DNA from: Talinum fruticosum
Taxonomy: Eukaryota > Streptophyta > Magnoliopsida > Caryophyllales > Talinaceae
DNA: 64,000 nucleotides
Assembly: GCA_021018815.1 (NCBI GenBank)
Contig: JAITYX010000130.1
Location: 310,001 to 374,000, forward strand
Direction: 5' to 3'
Position numbers and translations under genes: made by a program. Of the stretch, positions 1 to 10,689 are shown in pieces. The notes under the pieces were generated by a model. It was not told where the DNA came from and made no database searches. It saw nothing but the letters and a program-made list of their open reading frames with translations. Every line of letters starts with the position of its first letter. Position 1 is the first letter of the stretch.

Positions 1-389
1 TATAGAGGGTCGATAATTAAGGAAGGGGCATGGAAACTTAATACTATACAAAATGGCATCTGATCTAATTCCACGTTATTTTATGCATAGTAACGACAAG
101 AACAATAAGAATAGTTATTGATAAACAGCTAATTAATCAATAGTAGATGTTTTGGTAGATTAATTGAAGTAGGGTCAACAACTTTCTAGTCCATAATGTT
201 TGGGATTAAGGTGGGTATGGCTGCATGGGCAATATGGATTTAAGAGCAAGTTCACTCTCCTTTGCCCAAAAAAAAAAAAAAAAAAAAAAAGAAAGAGCAA
301 GTTCATACTGAGCGAACTTTATGTTAAGTCAATTTATGGTACGTCCACAAGCATGATTGGGCAATCTAGGTTTAATATATATTTTTGAG

Positions 390-451
<62 letters not shown>

Positions 452-1139
452 TGAATGAATGAATGAATGAAAGAGGCGAAGCAAGGTTACGTTGGATACT
501 TCCGTACGTGGGTTAATTGAGTTTGGCTCATAAGTGATGAATTGCCTTATTTTTTTATTAAAAATACCTAAAGTTTCAGATTTTAATTTTTATGTTGAGA
601 TCATTTTTACCATGTCTAATTAGTAGCTACAATATAAAGCTCATAAACGAATTTGCTGGCCTAAAAGTTGGGTTCTATATTGAAGTTATCGAATCACTTG
701 AAAAGTATTTGGGTTGCTTTTCCATTCACAAAAAAAAAAAAAAAACTTTCTTTATTTTCACCTATTGTTGACAGAACGAATCAAAAATTGAACTTTTAGA
801 AAGCAAATTCATTATCTAAAATAGGTAAAATAGTTTTAATTCAGTCAAATTTAGAATCACTTTTGGCACATGTTATGCAATGTTTCCACATCCTTAAAAT
901 CTACCAACCCAAAATGAACAGTTGCCTTGGCCTTTGCAAAACCGCAAAGCTATTTACCATGCCTTTGAATGAAAATTAATTTGGAAACTATTAAAAGAAC
1001 CCGAAAATCTATGGATTCAAAATATGAAAGGTAAATATGGCATCCAAGGTAAACCATTTGCCAAACCAGCAAAGAATACACATTCATAAGAAAATATTAT
1101 CAAAAACTTACCCTGTATTTTGCAAGGTTTTGGGATGAA
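1..1139. other. AT-rich intergenic spacer
   Basis: I see no coding signal here. The stretch is AT-rich with short poly(A) runs (for example 268-290 and about 729-744) and one compound microsatellite, listed separately. The last 100 bases may already belong to the LINE remnant that follows, but the reading frame is too decayed to place its left edge. Confidence 0.6.
393..471. repeat. Compound microsatellite (GA)n-(ATGA)n
   Basis: About 27 uninterrupted GA dinucleotides (393-446) run directly into about six ATGA tetranucleotides (447-471). It is a simple sequence repeat, likely length-polymorphic, with no other role visible. Confidence 0.95.
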
Positions 1140-1456
1140 AAGTTGGTGGTAAAAAAGACATCTTATTCCGGACGGATCTATGGTGCCACAATCAAAGTCT
1201 GATCCAGTTGCCTAGACTTGATTCTTGATCGGTGAACTTACTTACTCATGTTAGTGAGTTTATCGCTACTAATAATACTTGGGATAAATCTAAGCTTAAT
1301 GTTTTCCCTCCCTTACGATGTGACTCGATTTAATCACTAGCCACCCATTGCAAATTCATCGCACTAAAGATGAATTGTGTTTGGGGTCTTTCTGTCAATG
1401 CTCTTTTACAACAAAATCGGCTACTAGGTTATGTCATGATATTCAGAGGCAAGACG
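1140..1456 (+). pseudogene. LINE retrotransposon remnant, part 1 (left of the CACTA insertion)
   Basis: The + strand gives a broken reading resembling the stretch between the reverse transcriptase and the zinc-binding region of plant L1-type LINEs: RTDLW, then HNQSLIQLP, VSEFI, NTWDKSKL and VFPPL, with several stops. On its own this is weak. It is supported because the sequence just past the CACTA element (from 7566) continues directly into the zf-RVT motif and RNase H of a LINE, so the two halves were one element before insertion. The left boundary is not visible. Confidence 0.55.
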
Positions 1457-1690
1457 CACTACCAAAAATCATCAAATTTTCCACTCGTAATTTTCCACTG
1501 AAAGATCCCAGTGGGAAATTTTTCACTGTTTTTCCACTACTTGATTTTTTTCACCGATTTCCCACCGTTATATTTTCAATGAAAAATTTCCCACTAAATT
1601 CCCTCTAATTTTCCACCACCAAATATTTTCACAATTTTAATTTGTATAAAAAATTGATTTCCTACTAATTTTCCACTAATTTCCCACTAA
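1457..1690 (+). repeat. CACTA left terminal and subterminal repeats
   Basis: The inverted terminal repeat is followed by repeated copies of TTTTCCACT, TTTCCCACT and AGTGGGAAA in both orientations at roughly 15-30 base spacing. In characterised CACTA elements such arrays bind the TNPA-type accessory protein; that role is inferred here. Confidence 0.85.
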
Positions 1691-1863
1691 CATTTATTTA
1701 TTTAAATTTTTCCCTTTTTCTTATTTTAATAGTAGCTCTTTCACCCCAAAATGATTCACTAGTAAATTCAATTTTTCAATTCCCACCAAATAAAAATTTT
1801 GGTGAAAGTGTCTTAAAAAAAATGAAACCAAAGTATACCTGGTAGGTGGGAAATAACTAAGCC

Positions 1864-2351
1864 AAAGGGACTCTCTCTCTCCTCTCACACCTTCTCTCGT
1901 GTACGCTCTCGTCCTTCGCACTCCCCCGTGCTCGAACCTTAGCTCACGCCCGGATCGAAGCCACCGACCTCTCCGCAACCCGCCGCCGTCTCCGGGAACG
2001 CATCGCCGCCGTTACTCCAGGTGGCGGACGACCGACGGCTCTCCGAAGACTCTGAGACTTAAGCTAGTGAAATTTACAAGAGTTTCAAATCTGGGTTTTG
2101 GGTTCCACCGTCTCGGCAACCCCACCACCGTCTCCGGAAGTCTTCGCCACCTTCACTCGGTGGTCGACGATCGACGGCTGTCCGGGTGTCTCCGAGGAAG
2201 ACTCGGAGACCGACGCTCGCTGCTTGTAAAAGTTCGGGTTTTCGGTTCGGGTTTTTGGTTCTACCGTTTCCGCAACCCCGCCACCGTCACTCCGGCGGCC
2301 TTTTTTACGGCTCTCGGGTGTCTCCGAGGGTTTTGAAGCTTTTGCTTGTGG
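1864..2351 (+). promoter_or_regulatory. CT-rich promoter / 5' exon-like segment inside the CACTA element
   Basis: A GC-richer segment begins with a CTCTCTCTCC pyrimidine patch and ends at a plausible splice donor (TTGCTTGTG/GTAAGTTTT near 2351). Within it the phrase TTCCACCGTCTCGGCAACCC recurs in diverged form (about 1965, 2101 and 2258), giving a 145-codon open frame (1899-2336) with an internally repeated, Arg/Ser-rich translation. That looks like repeated untranslated leader rather than a real protein. It resembles the 5' exon of a transposase gene whose coding body has been lost. Confidence 0.45.
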
Positions 2352-2460
2352 TAAGTTTTGGTATTTCAACCCCTTGTTTCAATTATTTTTTCGAACTTAT
2401 TGTTCGATTTTGATTTCTATCCTTTCCATTTGAATGTCTCGCATTATTCTTATTGTGATT
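2326..2460 (+). repeat. Duplicated exon/intron border, copy 1
   Basis: The sequence around GGTTTTGAAGCTTTTGCTT, the following GTAAGT donor and about 100 bases downstream recur at 4393-4515 in the same orientation with moderate divergence. Both copies keep the donor-like GTAAGTTT. This is an internal duplication of a transcribed 5' region within the CACTA element. Confidence 0.8.
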
Positions 2461-4392
2461 TCTATCCTTTTTTGACGGCTCTCTGAGTGTCTTTCTTCAA
2501 TTTGTAAGTGTTTCCCTTTAATTAGAGCTCTCTCTCACAAATGATGCTTGGGGTTCTCTTTATATGCTTCAATCTTGTCTATTACTCTTCGCCTTCTACC
2601 CATGTCTAGTCAAGCTTTCTTCATTTCTTGGTTTGCTCGCGGATTGAGAATGACAGTTGAGTACGAGTAAGTTGATTAGTTTTCCGGCTAGCTAGGTCCA
2701 TATTTAGAACAACCAGATTCTTTTGAGTGAACCGAGACAGAAATAACGTGTACAAAGTAAAATACAACAAAGCAAAGATTCCAACATTGGGATACGCTGA
2801 AACCGACCTCCTCACAGTCATTTTCCGAGTGCTTGAATAAGCAAAAGGGAGGCCTATATAGACATATTTTGGGAGCATTGTTGTGTTATTGAATCATGTC
2901 TCCGGTCCGGGGAAAGGAGAAAAGGCCAAAGTGGGGAAAAGTAGAAGATTTCAATGTGAAGATCACTATGAAGTCGATTAAGATGAATGATTAGCAATGG
3001 TAGTTCAGGTAGTAATCATGTAGTTCTCATGTTAAGGTTCCGGGTAGTGTGCTGGTGACTATGCTATTATGTGGAAGTTCATTTTCCATCCAATTGAATT
3101 CTCTCGTTGGCTTTGGTGTTAGCCTTTGAGAAAATATAATGGGTCATTCCTTTTTCTCATACCTTTGTTGCCTTTTCTCATTTGTGTGTTCATACTTTCT
3201 TATTTTTGGGTTTTTCTTTGTGGAGCAAGTCCATTCTTTGGGCCTTTATTTTAGTGGAGAAGTTGATAACGGACACATGTGAATCCATTTACTACATCTA
3301 TGTTGTGTACTCATGTTCTATCAATGTTCTCTCTTTTGTGAAGAAAAGGTTATAAATGCGGCTGTCCAAGTTTTGCACCTCTTAAAGTTTAGCCCAAAAT
3401 CTGCTAAAGGAGATTGTCAAGATTTTATTTTTGTAATACTATTATTTGTTTCAAAATTAACGTGTTATAGTCACACTTTCTAACACAAATGAACTTGCAC
3501 AATGCCAGAAATTTCAGTAGGATTTGAGTTTCTTTACTTCATCCCCCCCAACCTTCTTTCTTTTGGAGCAGGCATGTAGCATGAGCTCAAGAGGTCTTGG
3601 CTTTTACTTTCAAATTAAACAAATACTACAAGTATAGTTTAGTCAACTAATTGACCATGTCGTCAAGAATGCTAACGAAAAGAACAACATAACCAACTCC
3701 TTGTTTATCACATATTAACTATTGCCAACAAGCACTCAATATCTACAAGTCTTATTTTTTGTATTTTGGCGTTTTGTAGATTGTTAGGGACTTTCTCACC
3801 TTATGATATAAGGTCACGAGAGTATAGAGAAGGAAGCTTTCCTCAACTATTTTAAATATATCTATATCTATGAAGATTAGGAATGGATACAGGTAAAACT
3901 ATTTGTCATTTACTGAAGTTATATGAACGAGATATTTTATAATTCAACCTCCACTAAGAAAATCCTCAAAACTTATTCTTATGACTGCTACAAAAGAATT
4001 TAGGATTTTCTAGAAATAAAACATGAGGGGACTAACTATAATAGTTTAAACATCTATGTTCAATAACTATTGCACATAATATTATTCCCCCTTAAATAAA
4101 TAAATTGTCACGCAAATCTCAACATGCTATGATATCAATTAAAATACATAAACTTGTCAAAAAGCATAGTTTGGTAACCTCGACTTTAAAATATTACGTT
4201 CACTTAATAAATTTACTTCAGCTAGTATTAAGAAAAATAAGTATTTGGCTAACATTCTTTTTGTATGCATGTATATTATTCATGTTTGGTTCATACAATT
4301 CTTTTGTTTTTTTGTTTTTTAAGTTCCGGGATCGCTTATAACTTTTGAATATATTTATCATGGTCAAGATTGCTTTTTGTATGCACTACTCG

Positions 4393-4515
4393 GGTTTTGA
4401 AGCTTTTGCTTCGGTAAGTTTCCTTGTTTCAATTATTTTTTCTGAACTTATGGTTCGGCTTTGATTTCTATCCTTTCCATTTGAATGTCCGGCATTATTC
4501 TTAATTTCTTGGTTT
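4393..4515 (+). repeat. Duplicated exon/intron border, copy 2
   Basis: This is the second copy of the 2326-2460 segment, starting CGGGTTTTGAAGCTTTTGCTT and continuing through GTAAGTTTCC and TTTCTATCCTTTCCATTTGA. It lacks the GC-rich leader that precedes copy 1. Confidence 0.8.
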
Positions 4516-4679
4516 GCGGCGTATGATTTCAGGTTGTACAATTTGAATGCGGTTCTGTTTGCTGATTTTGTTCAATTTATTTCCTTATGCATTTGAGATT
4601 AGATGATTATTAATTTGTGTTAATTTTTATGCATATGCTGATGAGTTTTCATGCTAGTTCAGGTAGCACAAAAATGGAA

Positions 4680-4845
4680 GAAAATCTTGTTCAAATAACA
4701 TACACACTTGTAACCCAATGTCAATTGTTCTAACTTCTTGCCCTGATCGCCCTCTTCGTGCATGGAATCAAAAGCAATAATAAGCAATAAACGAAATACA
4801 GTACCAAAGGAGATAGGAAAGGAATTGAGAGAAGGATAGTTTTGT
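4680..4845 (+). repeat. Diverged internal direct repeat of the CACTA element, copy 1
   Basis: The segment starting near AAATCTTGTTCAAATA and running through GGAATCAAAAGCAATAATAA is repeated at about 5290-5450 as AAATTCTTGTTCAAATACC to AGAATCAAAAACCATAATAA. The copies are clearly related but well diverged. I see no coding content in either. Confidence 0.65.
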
Positions 4846-5289
4846 TACTAAAAAGGTTTTTAATCTAGAGCCTAGTGGAAAAGGTTAAGGTTGCTACATC
4901 CTCTATAGTCTGCACCCCCTCCAAACAAATCCTACTTAGGTGGAAATATCTAGACTATCTTAGTGTGGGTGTGTATAAAGAAACACAATATACAGGGGGA
5001 AGTAAGATAGGAAGAGTGATAAGAAACACAATGCATACTCCATACTCACAATGGCAGCTTGATAAAAGAGAGGATAACGAGCAACAAGGAAGAATTAACT
5101 ATAGTACTTTTTCCACCCACAAAAGCCGAGCACTTGTATCTCCCACCATGAACACTTTCGAGTCACCCAATACCGACATATCGTGTTTTGGCCTTTTTGA
5201 GTGCTTCCAATTCTACTAAAAATAAGGACATCCCTTAAAAAAAAGAACTCTAATTTTTAATAGAATCATTCACATAGGGTACCCATTAA

Positions 5290-5450
5290 AAGAAATTCTT
5301 GTTCAAATACCATTCACACATAACTTCCGATCTCAATTATTCTAATCCGTCTTAGTGAACCTGTACCAGTAGAATCAAAAACCATAATAAACAAGTATAT
5401 ATCAAAATGGAGTACAAAAAAGGAATGAAGAAACGAAGAGAGAGTAGAAA
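5290..5450 (+). repeat. Diverged internal direct repeat of the CACTA element, copy 2
   Basis: Partner of 4680-4845. Both copies run from a GTTCAAATA motif through an ATCAAAAxCxATAATAA motif to a purine-rich tail. The base differences suggest an old duplication. Confidence 0.65.
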
Positions 5451-6694
5451 AGTTCTCGTACTCATGCATGATTGGCAGGGAAGCTCTTCTAGCAATAAAA
5501 GAAATTAAGTACATATGAGGGTTTTGGTTAACGAATATTTGGATGTTGAATGGGGCGATTGGTTAAGTAAGCTCGGTTTTTGTTCTTTCCTAAGGGAATT
5601 CTATTTCCAGCCGTAAAATGAAAAGAAGGGAAGATGCAGGCAACATCATGGTGGTCTTGCATTCAGGCCTAATTTTTCTTCTATCGAGGCATTTTGGTTT
5701 TATAGGGATGATTGAGGATTCCTTTTTCCATCTACTTTAAGTTTACCACTAACTTTTCTCATTTAAAGGATTCAAAATCAAGCCTTCATCTTTAGTCCAT
5801 AATTACTCTTAAAGTTTAGTTTCATGGGTTTCTATAGCGTTGGAGCTAAGTGCCCTGTTTTAAAGGATCATGAAACTGCGTTGACTTCTTTAGACTCATT
5901 AATGATTGATAAATCGAAATCACATTTTCTCTTTTGCTTTCTTATTGGGGGGTTATGTAATAGCTAATATACATGCCTTTACTTTTTGTGGAATTATTTT
6001 TTCTTTGGTAGTCCGAACTTGGTGTAACTAATGTGATTTTGGAAATGTAGGTGTTGGGATTTGGATGGGCTGGTATATACCGACATTATCTTGTGTAGCC
6101 AGCAGAAATGTGGTGGCCGGGTAATCTTGTGCAAGTTTCCTTATTTAGGTAATTGTAGCTCAAAATGTATGCCTCATAAAGATATAAAGATTATGATACA
6201 ATTTATAGTTACACTCTTTATTGCTTCAGTTTATAATTTCTTATTTAAGTATAAATACAAACTAAGTGCTTCTCACGGACAACCTAATGAGATTATAAGT
6301 GATTTTAAGTTGTAATTTATCATTGAGTGGACTCGGCGTGTGGCCGTTGAGTTGTAAACTCCGAGCGTGTGGCTCGTCGAGTTATATTATGATTTTTATG
6401 CAGGATTTTAAGGCTTTAAGCCTATGGAATAGTCCATATTACAAACGGAGCTCGACGAAATTTTTAGAAAATTTTCAAACTCTTTTAGGAAACTACCTTT
6501 ATCACCTTAAGTTAGAATTTGAAAGTCAAACCAAGCACTCGAAAAATCCTTGGGATAAATGGGTCAATATTGGGCTGTGTATGTTTTTACAGTTTTATAT
6601 TTTCATCTTATATTAAAAGGGTCAATGAACAATCTTGTACATGTTTTTTAAGTTTACATGTAGTTGATTCTTTTGCATTCTATGTTGTTATGCA

Positions 6695-6860
6695 AATCAT
6701 TGCAGGTTTGACATACCGTGAGGTTGGGTGATTCTATGGTACTCGCTTATGAAGACCCTCCATCCTAGCATTCCGGAACCTAGAGTAGTGCTAAAGCCGT
6801 CAAATGATAGTGAAAATGATGGTGAAGGTGATCATTTAAATGATGATGATGTTAGTTAGG
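6695..6860 (+). pseudogene. Possible last-exon remnant of a CACTA-borne gene
   Basis: After an intron-like stretch ending TTTTATGCAGG and TCATTGCAGG, one frame near the 3' end reads IPEPRVVLKPSNDSEND and then an acidic tail with DDD, ending in a stop at about 6860. A short acidic C-terminus at this place, just before the right subterminal repeats, would suit the last exon of a CACTA transposase-type gene. The match is too short to assign a family. Confidence 0.3.
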
Positions 6861-7135
6861 GTGTTACTACCCAATTTTTGGTTTGGTTCTAACATTAGTG
6901 ATGTACATGCATGGTTGTATATTTTGGTAAAAGTGTTTGTAGTTAAACCTATGGATGTATATGCATGGATGTTAAACATTATTGATTGCTTTGCAATATA
7001 GTTTGTTAGTTTTGGGTTATTTTTGTTGTATGTGTAGATATGTACTATTATTATGGAGCAATCCATCGAATTGTTAATGTTGGATAGGTTCTATACAAAT
7101 TTTGGTGCTACTATCAAGCAGATTGTGTGGTTAAA

Positions 7136-7565
7136 TTATTCAAAGTTTTCCACTGTTTTAACACTCGAATCTACGAGTAGATATTTTCCCACTCGTATAT
7201 AACACAGTGGAAAATTTTCCACCGAAACTCTTCGGTGGAAAATTTTCCACTGAAAATCTTCAGTGGGAAATTTCCCACTCGTATTCAATGCAAGTGGGAA
7301 CTTTCCCACTGTAATAAGTTCAGTGGAAAATTGTTCACCATATTATATTCAGTGGAAAATTTTCGTGGGAAAGGAAATAGTGGATAAACAGTGGAAAAAT
7401 TTCCCACTGAAAATGAAAACAAGTGGGAAATTGCAATTACCCCCTTACTTTTACTCACTCGTCGGTCTCGGTGGGAAAACAAGTGGGAAATATCATTTTC
7501 CCACTGAAAATTTCATTTTTCCCACTCGAATTTACGAGTGAAAAATTTGATGATTTTTGGTAGTG
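7136..7565 (-). repeat. CACTA right terminal and subterminal repeats
   Basis: A dense array of GTGGAAAATTTTCCAC, AGTGGGAAA and TTTCCCACT motifs in alternating orientation ends in the inverted terminal repeat GGTAGTG. It is longer than the left array (about 430 versus 230 bases). Adjacent inverted motifs form many small palindromes. Confidence 0.85.
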
Positions 7566-8531
7566 ACGCATGGGAAGGAAGTTGGATATGGAAAACGAAC
7601 ACCCCTCCCCCAAGATTAAAATCTTTTTGTGGCAATTATATCCGAACAGGATTCCTTTTAAGGAAACCCTTGCTAAAAGAGGGGGTCGATATTGATCCAT
7701 TGTGTCGACTTTGTCAAAATGAGAAAGAAATAGTAGGTCACCTATCTTCCACTATCCTCAAACTCATCAAGTATTAACTACTTCAGCTGATCACATGGAT
7801 TGACCTTAGCGTAAACCATACCATCATTTTAAGTGGCAAAAGCATCTCCAATATAATCACTCCATTCTTCGACGGGATCAACTCTAAAATTTTATATTTT
7901 TATTATGGAGTATATAAAGAGAGAGAAATGTAGTCATCTTCAGAAGTGAAGCCTTTGACAACATCAAAACCACAATTAGAGCTAAAAGGTCATTTGCTAA
8001 ATAGAAAGCAAGATTAAGATGCTCCCGATAGACCTCTACGAAAATCATCATCAATCTCAAGGTAAGCATATCTACTTGGTCAAATAGAACTTGTTGCAGG
8101 TAGGAACTGCTAATCTTGGTACTACATCTATACTTGTTGTTGAAGCCAGTGCCCTAAGAATTGGGTTGCAAGAAGCACTTAAAGCGAGGACACGACATTT
8201 ATACATGGGGCTATAACAAAGTCGTCGTTGAAGGAATCAAAGGGATAATCAAGCCTACATGGCAAATCAATTTTGTCATAAAGATATCCAACTCCTTATG
8301 AGCAAGTTTATTTATTTTAGGATTTTTCATATTTTTAAAGAAGTCAAATACATTGCTAATTAGTTAACACGTTTCGACCATTCTATTACTACTCCTTTGG
8401 TTTGGACAAGTTGTTCATCCCCTTCTTTTTCTACTATTTTGACCGAGGATAATTTAGGAAAATTTTTTTGTGAGAAAGGTTGTGTAAATATATTGTAATG
8501 TGTCTTTTACCCTTTTCCAAAAAAAAAAAAA
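7566..8531 (+). pseudogene. LINE retrotransposon remnant, part 2 (zf-RVT, RNase H, poly(A) tail)
   Basis: Immediately right of the CACTA element, the + strand encodes WIWKTNTPPPRLKSF, then DPLCRLCQNEKEIVGHL, the zinc-binding reverse-transcriptase-associated motif (Cys-x2-Cys ... His) of plant LINEs. About 8100-8290 reads as a decayed RNase H (VVEASALRIGLQEALKA, later VVVEGIKGII), and 8320-8350 as HIFKEV. The copy ends in a 13-base poly(A) at 8519-8531, the expected LINE 3' terminus. Stops and frameshifts throughout show it is dead. Confidence 0.8.
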
Positions 8532-8692
8532 TGATGTAAGATTATGAAGGATGTAGAAATTTACTATGAGAAAACCAATATGCTAGCCTTGGTGAGTATG
8601 GCCTTTAATCTGGGTCATTGTAGTCTCCCACTTGAGTTATGTTGGGTATATTTGGGAGGAGATTGAGTAAGCTAGAGAAACAATTATGTGGC

Positions 8693-9520
8693 GTTTGGTT
8701 GGATGTAATGTAATATGGGTGTAATGTAATCAACTATGTAATGTAATTTCCTATGCAATGTAATGGGACAACAATTACATTATCATGTTTGTTTACATAA
8801 AAAGTATAATGTTATCACAAAGGTATTAGGTTATTTCAATGGTAAAAAATAGTAATTAAATTATTTTAGTGGTGATAAATGTTATCTAAATAAAAATTTG
8901 AACGACATATTTAGATTTGAGCTTTTAAAAATATTTTCTATCGGATAATCAAGTTTTACTTCTTTTGTGGCAAATATCAACATGACAATAAATATCATAA
9001 TAGAGATAAATGTTATCCGCATGAAAACATTTTAAATTTGAAATCATATTTGAGATTTTTTTAATCTTTTATATCATATTTCCTAATTTTAAATTTTTTG
9101 GTGACAAAAAAACGGAATTATTCTAGAGGCGATAAATGTTTTTCGTAGTAAAGATAAATATATCCAAATAATAAAATTTTAAACTCTAAATTTATATTTG
9201 AGCTTTTTTAATCTCTTATATCATATAATTAAGTTTTGAATTTTTTTCATTGACAAAAGATACAAACTGAAATTATTTTATTTATGATAAATATTTATTA
9301 AATTAAAGATAAATGTTAACAAGTAAAAAAATTTTAATTTAAGCTTATTTTATCTTTTTAATAAAATGGTTAAATTTTGAATCCAAATTGAAATTGAATT
9401 TTTTTCTTAATGACCAACCGATCATATCATATATTAAGATACTAGAAGAAAAAAATCAAGTTCCTTCTCAAATGGATGAATTTTTTGTTTGCCAAGGAGG
9501 AGGGAGAAAAACGATATGGA

Positions 9521-9560
<40 letters not shown>

Positions 9561-9765
9561 ATTGGAAATGTGTTAAAATTTGATTACAAGCATGGATGTA
9601 ATGATGATTATTTAGTAAATATCTAAGTAATTGTAATTGCATAGGTAGAGCTTAATATGATTACAATGCAATTTTAATTACATTAAAAAATTGTAATCAA
9701 ATATGGTAATGTAATCACCATGATCACTTTGATTACATTACCACTTTGATTACATCGTAATAAAA
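8693..9765. mobile_element. MITE-like non-autonomous element with internal repeats
   Basis: The left edge carries GTTTGGTTGGATGTAATG followed by several GTAATGTAAT motifs. The right edge carries the mirror set: GATTACATTACC and GATTACATCG. The opposed terminal motifs suggest degenerate inverted repeats, and GTTTGGTTGG resembles the tips of many plant MITEs. Inside are about four diverged units of roughly 120-150 bases, each starting near GATAAATGTTATC and ending in a stretch like TTGACAAA. No coding capacity and no clear target duplication were found. Confidence 0.5.
9520..9556. repeat. (GA)n microsatellite
   Basis: About 18 uninterrupted GA units within the MITE-like element. Confidence 0.95.
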
Positions 9766-9769
9766 AGTA

Positions 9770-10152
9770 AAGGAGGAGTAAAAATAAGGTGGAGTAAATA
9801 AGAATAAGTAAGTTATTCATGTTTGTGATTTTTTATGAGAGTAAATATGAGAGTAAGGGAGAGTAAACAATGCAATTCATATAAATACTTGTCATAATTT
9901 ATTTTTATTTGGAAGAAAATGAATATAGATAAGGGTAGAATTGTAAAATTAGGGACTTACGTCTCCTCACTCCCTTTTACACTGCTATTTGGGGAGTAAG
10001 AAAACTGGAAGTAGAGGGGAGTAAGGACTTAAAAAGTTACTCTTCTCTACCTTCCCTTACTATATCAGTCTAACTCTCAAACAAGAGTAAGAGAGAGTGT
10101 TTACTCTTATTAATTGACTCTCTTACTCTCTCTTACTCCACTCGCAAACCAA
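9770..10152. repeat. GAGTAA-rich repeat, possible second MITE
   Basis: The left half has repeated GGAGTAAA/GAGTAAG motifs. The right half has the inverse (CTTACTCT, TTACTCCAC) and ends CGCAAACCAACCC, whose complement GGGTTGGTTTGCG is a MITE-like tip. The arrangement suggests another short inverted-repeat element abutting the previous one. The left boundary and a target duplication could not be fixed. Confidence 0.35.
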
Positions 10153-10244
10153 CCCTTAAAGGTGCACTCAAACGCCCATGTGATGGAGAGGGTCTCGGTT
10201 TCATGGTAAAGGATGACCAAGGGTGCATGCGTAGAAGTAGCCTA

Positions 10245-10530
10245 GACAATGGAGGAAGCGGAAGTGGCAGCGTTTGTTTTAGGTATCTGAGAGGCTACCA
10301 TGGATGGGTACCAAGTGCTGGTAGTGGAAAGTGACTCTGTGAGCTTAATAGCAAAGCTTCAATTGGGTAAGAAGGGGTTAACAATGGTTGATCTTTTCAT
10401 AAATGATATTAGATCTCTTGTTAGTATTCTTTTATATTTGGTTGTCATAAGGGGGAGGGGTTGCAATACAATACACATTGTGGTTTCTTATATATGTTTA
10501 GAAGAAAAAAGGGAACAAGTGTCTACTAAC
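10245..10530 (+). pseudogene. RNase H-like (RVT_3) retroelement fragment
   Basis: The + strand reads AEVAAFVLGI, a stop, then MDGYQVLVVESDSVSLIAKL, and further on FINDIRSLV and RGCNTIHIVV. This matches the order of the plant RVT_3-type RNase H found at the end of LINE polyproteins: an AEA-like helix, the VESDS strand with catalytic Asp, an IDDI-like helix, and a degenerate N-x-x-AH motif. It carries at least one in-frame stop and has no visible poly(A) tail. It is separate from the LINE ending at 8531. A decayed free-standing RNase H-like gene is the alternative. Confidence 0.6.
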
Positions 10531-10689
10531 GAATTAGTCCTTATGGTTGTTACTTCTTGCGGCATTAATCTATGTTATATATAAATGGAAAAAGTTGAAA
10601 TATTGTATAATTTTTAATTTCTTATGTTTAACCTTTTTTAGCTTAAATTATAGGAATGAAATAGTCATTATATTATTTATCTAATTATG

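Larger units (their letters stand above)
1457..7565. mobile_element. CACTA (En/Spm-type) DNA transposon, non-autonomous, 6.1 kb
   Basis: The left end reads CACTACCAAAAATCATC and the right end is its reverse complement, GATGATTTTTGGTAGTG, so the inverted repeats carry the diagnostic CACTA tip. The 3-bp target duplication ACG lies at 1454-1456 and 7566-7568. Inside both ends are many copies of a TTTTCCACT / AGTGGGAAA motif, like the subterminal binding sites of CACTA transposases. No TNPD- or TNPA-like transposase could be read, only promoter-like and exon-like scraps, so it probably moved using enzymes supplied in trans. It sits inside a LINE remnant. Confidence 0.92.

Noticed and set aside
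1899..2336. 145-codon + strand frame in the CACTA element
   Set aside because: The protein consists of internal repeats of a GC-rich leader and reads on across a likely splice donor. Overlapping frames on both strands are equally open.
4105..4341. 78-codon frame with hydrophobic end in the CACTA element
   Set aside because: AT-rich, starts without a convincing ATG, and shows no family similarity.
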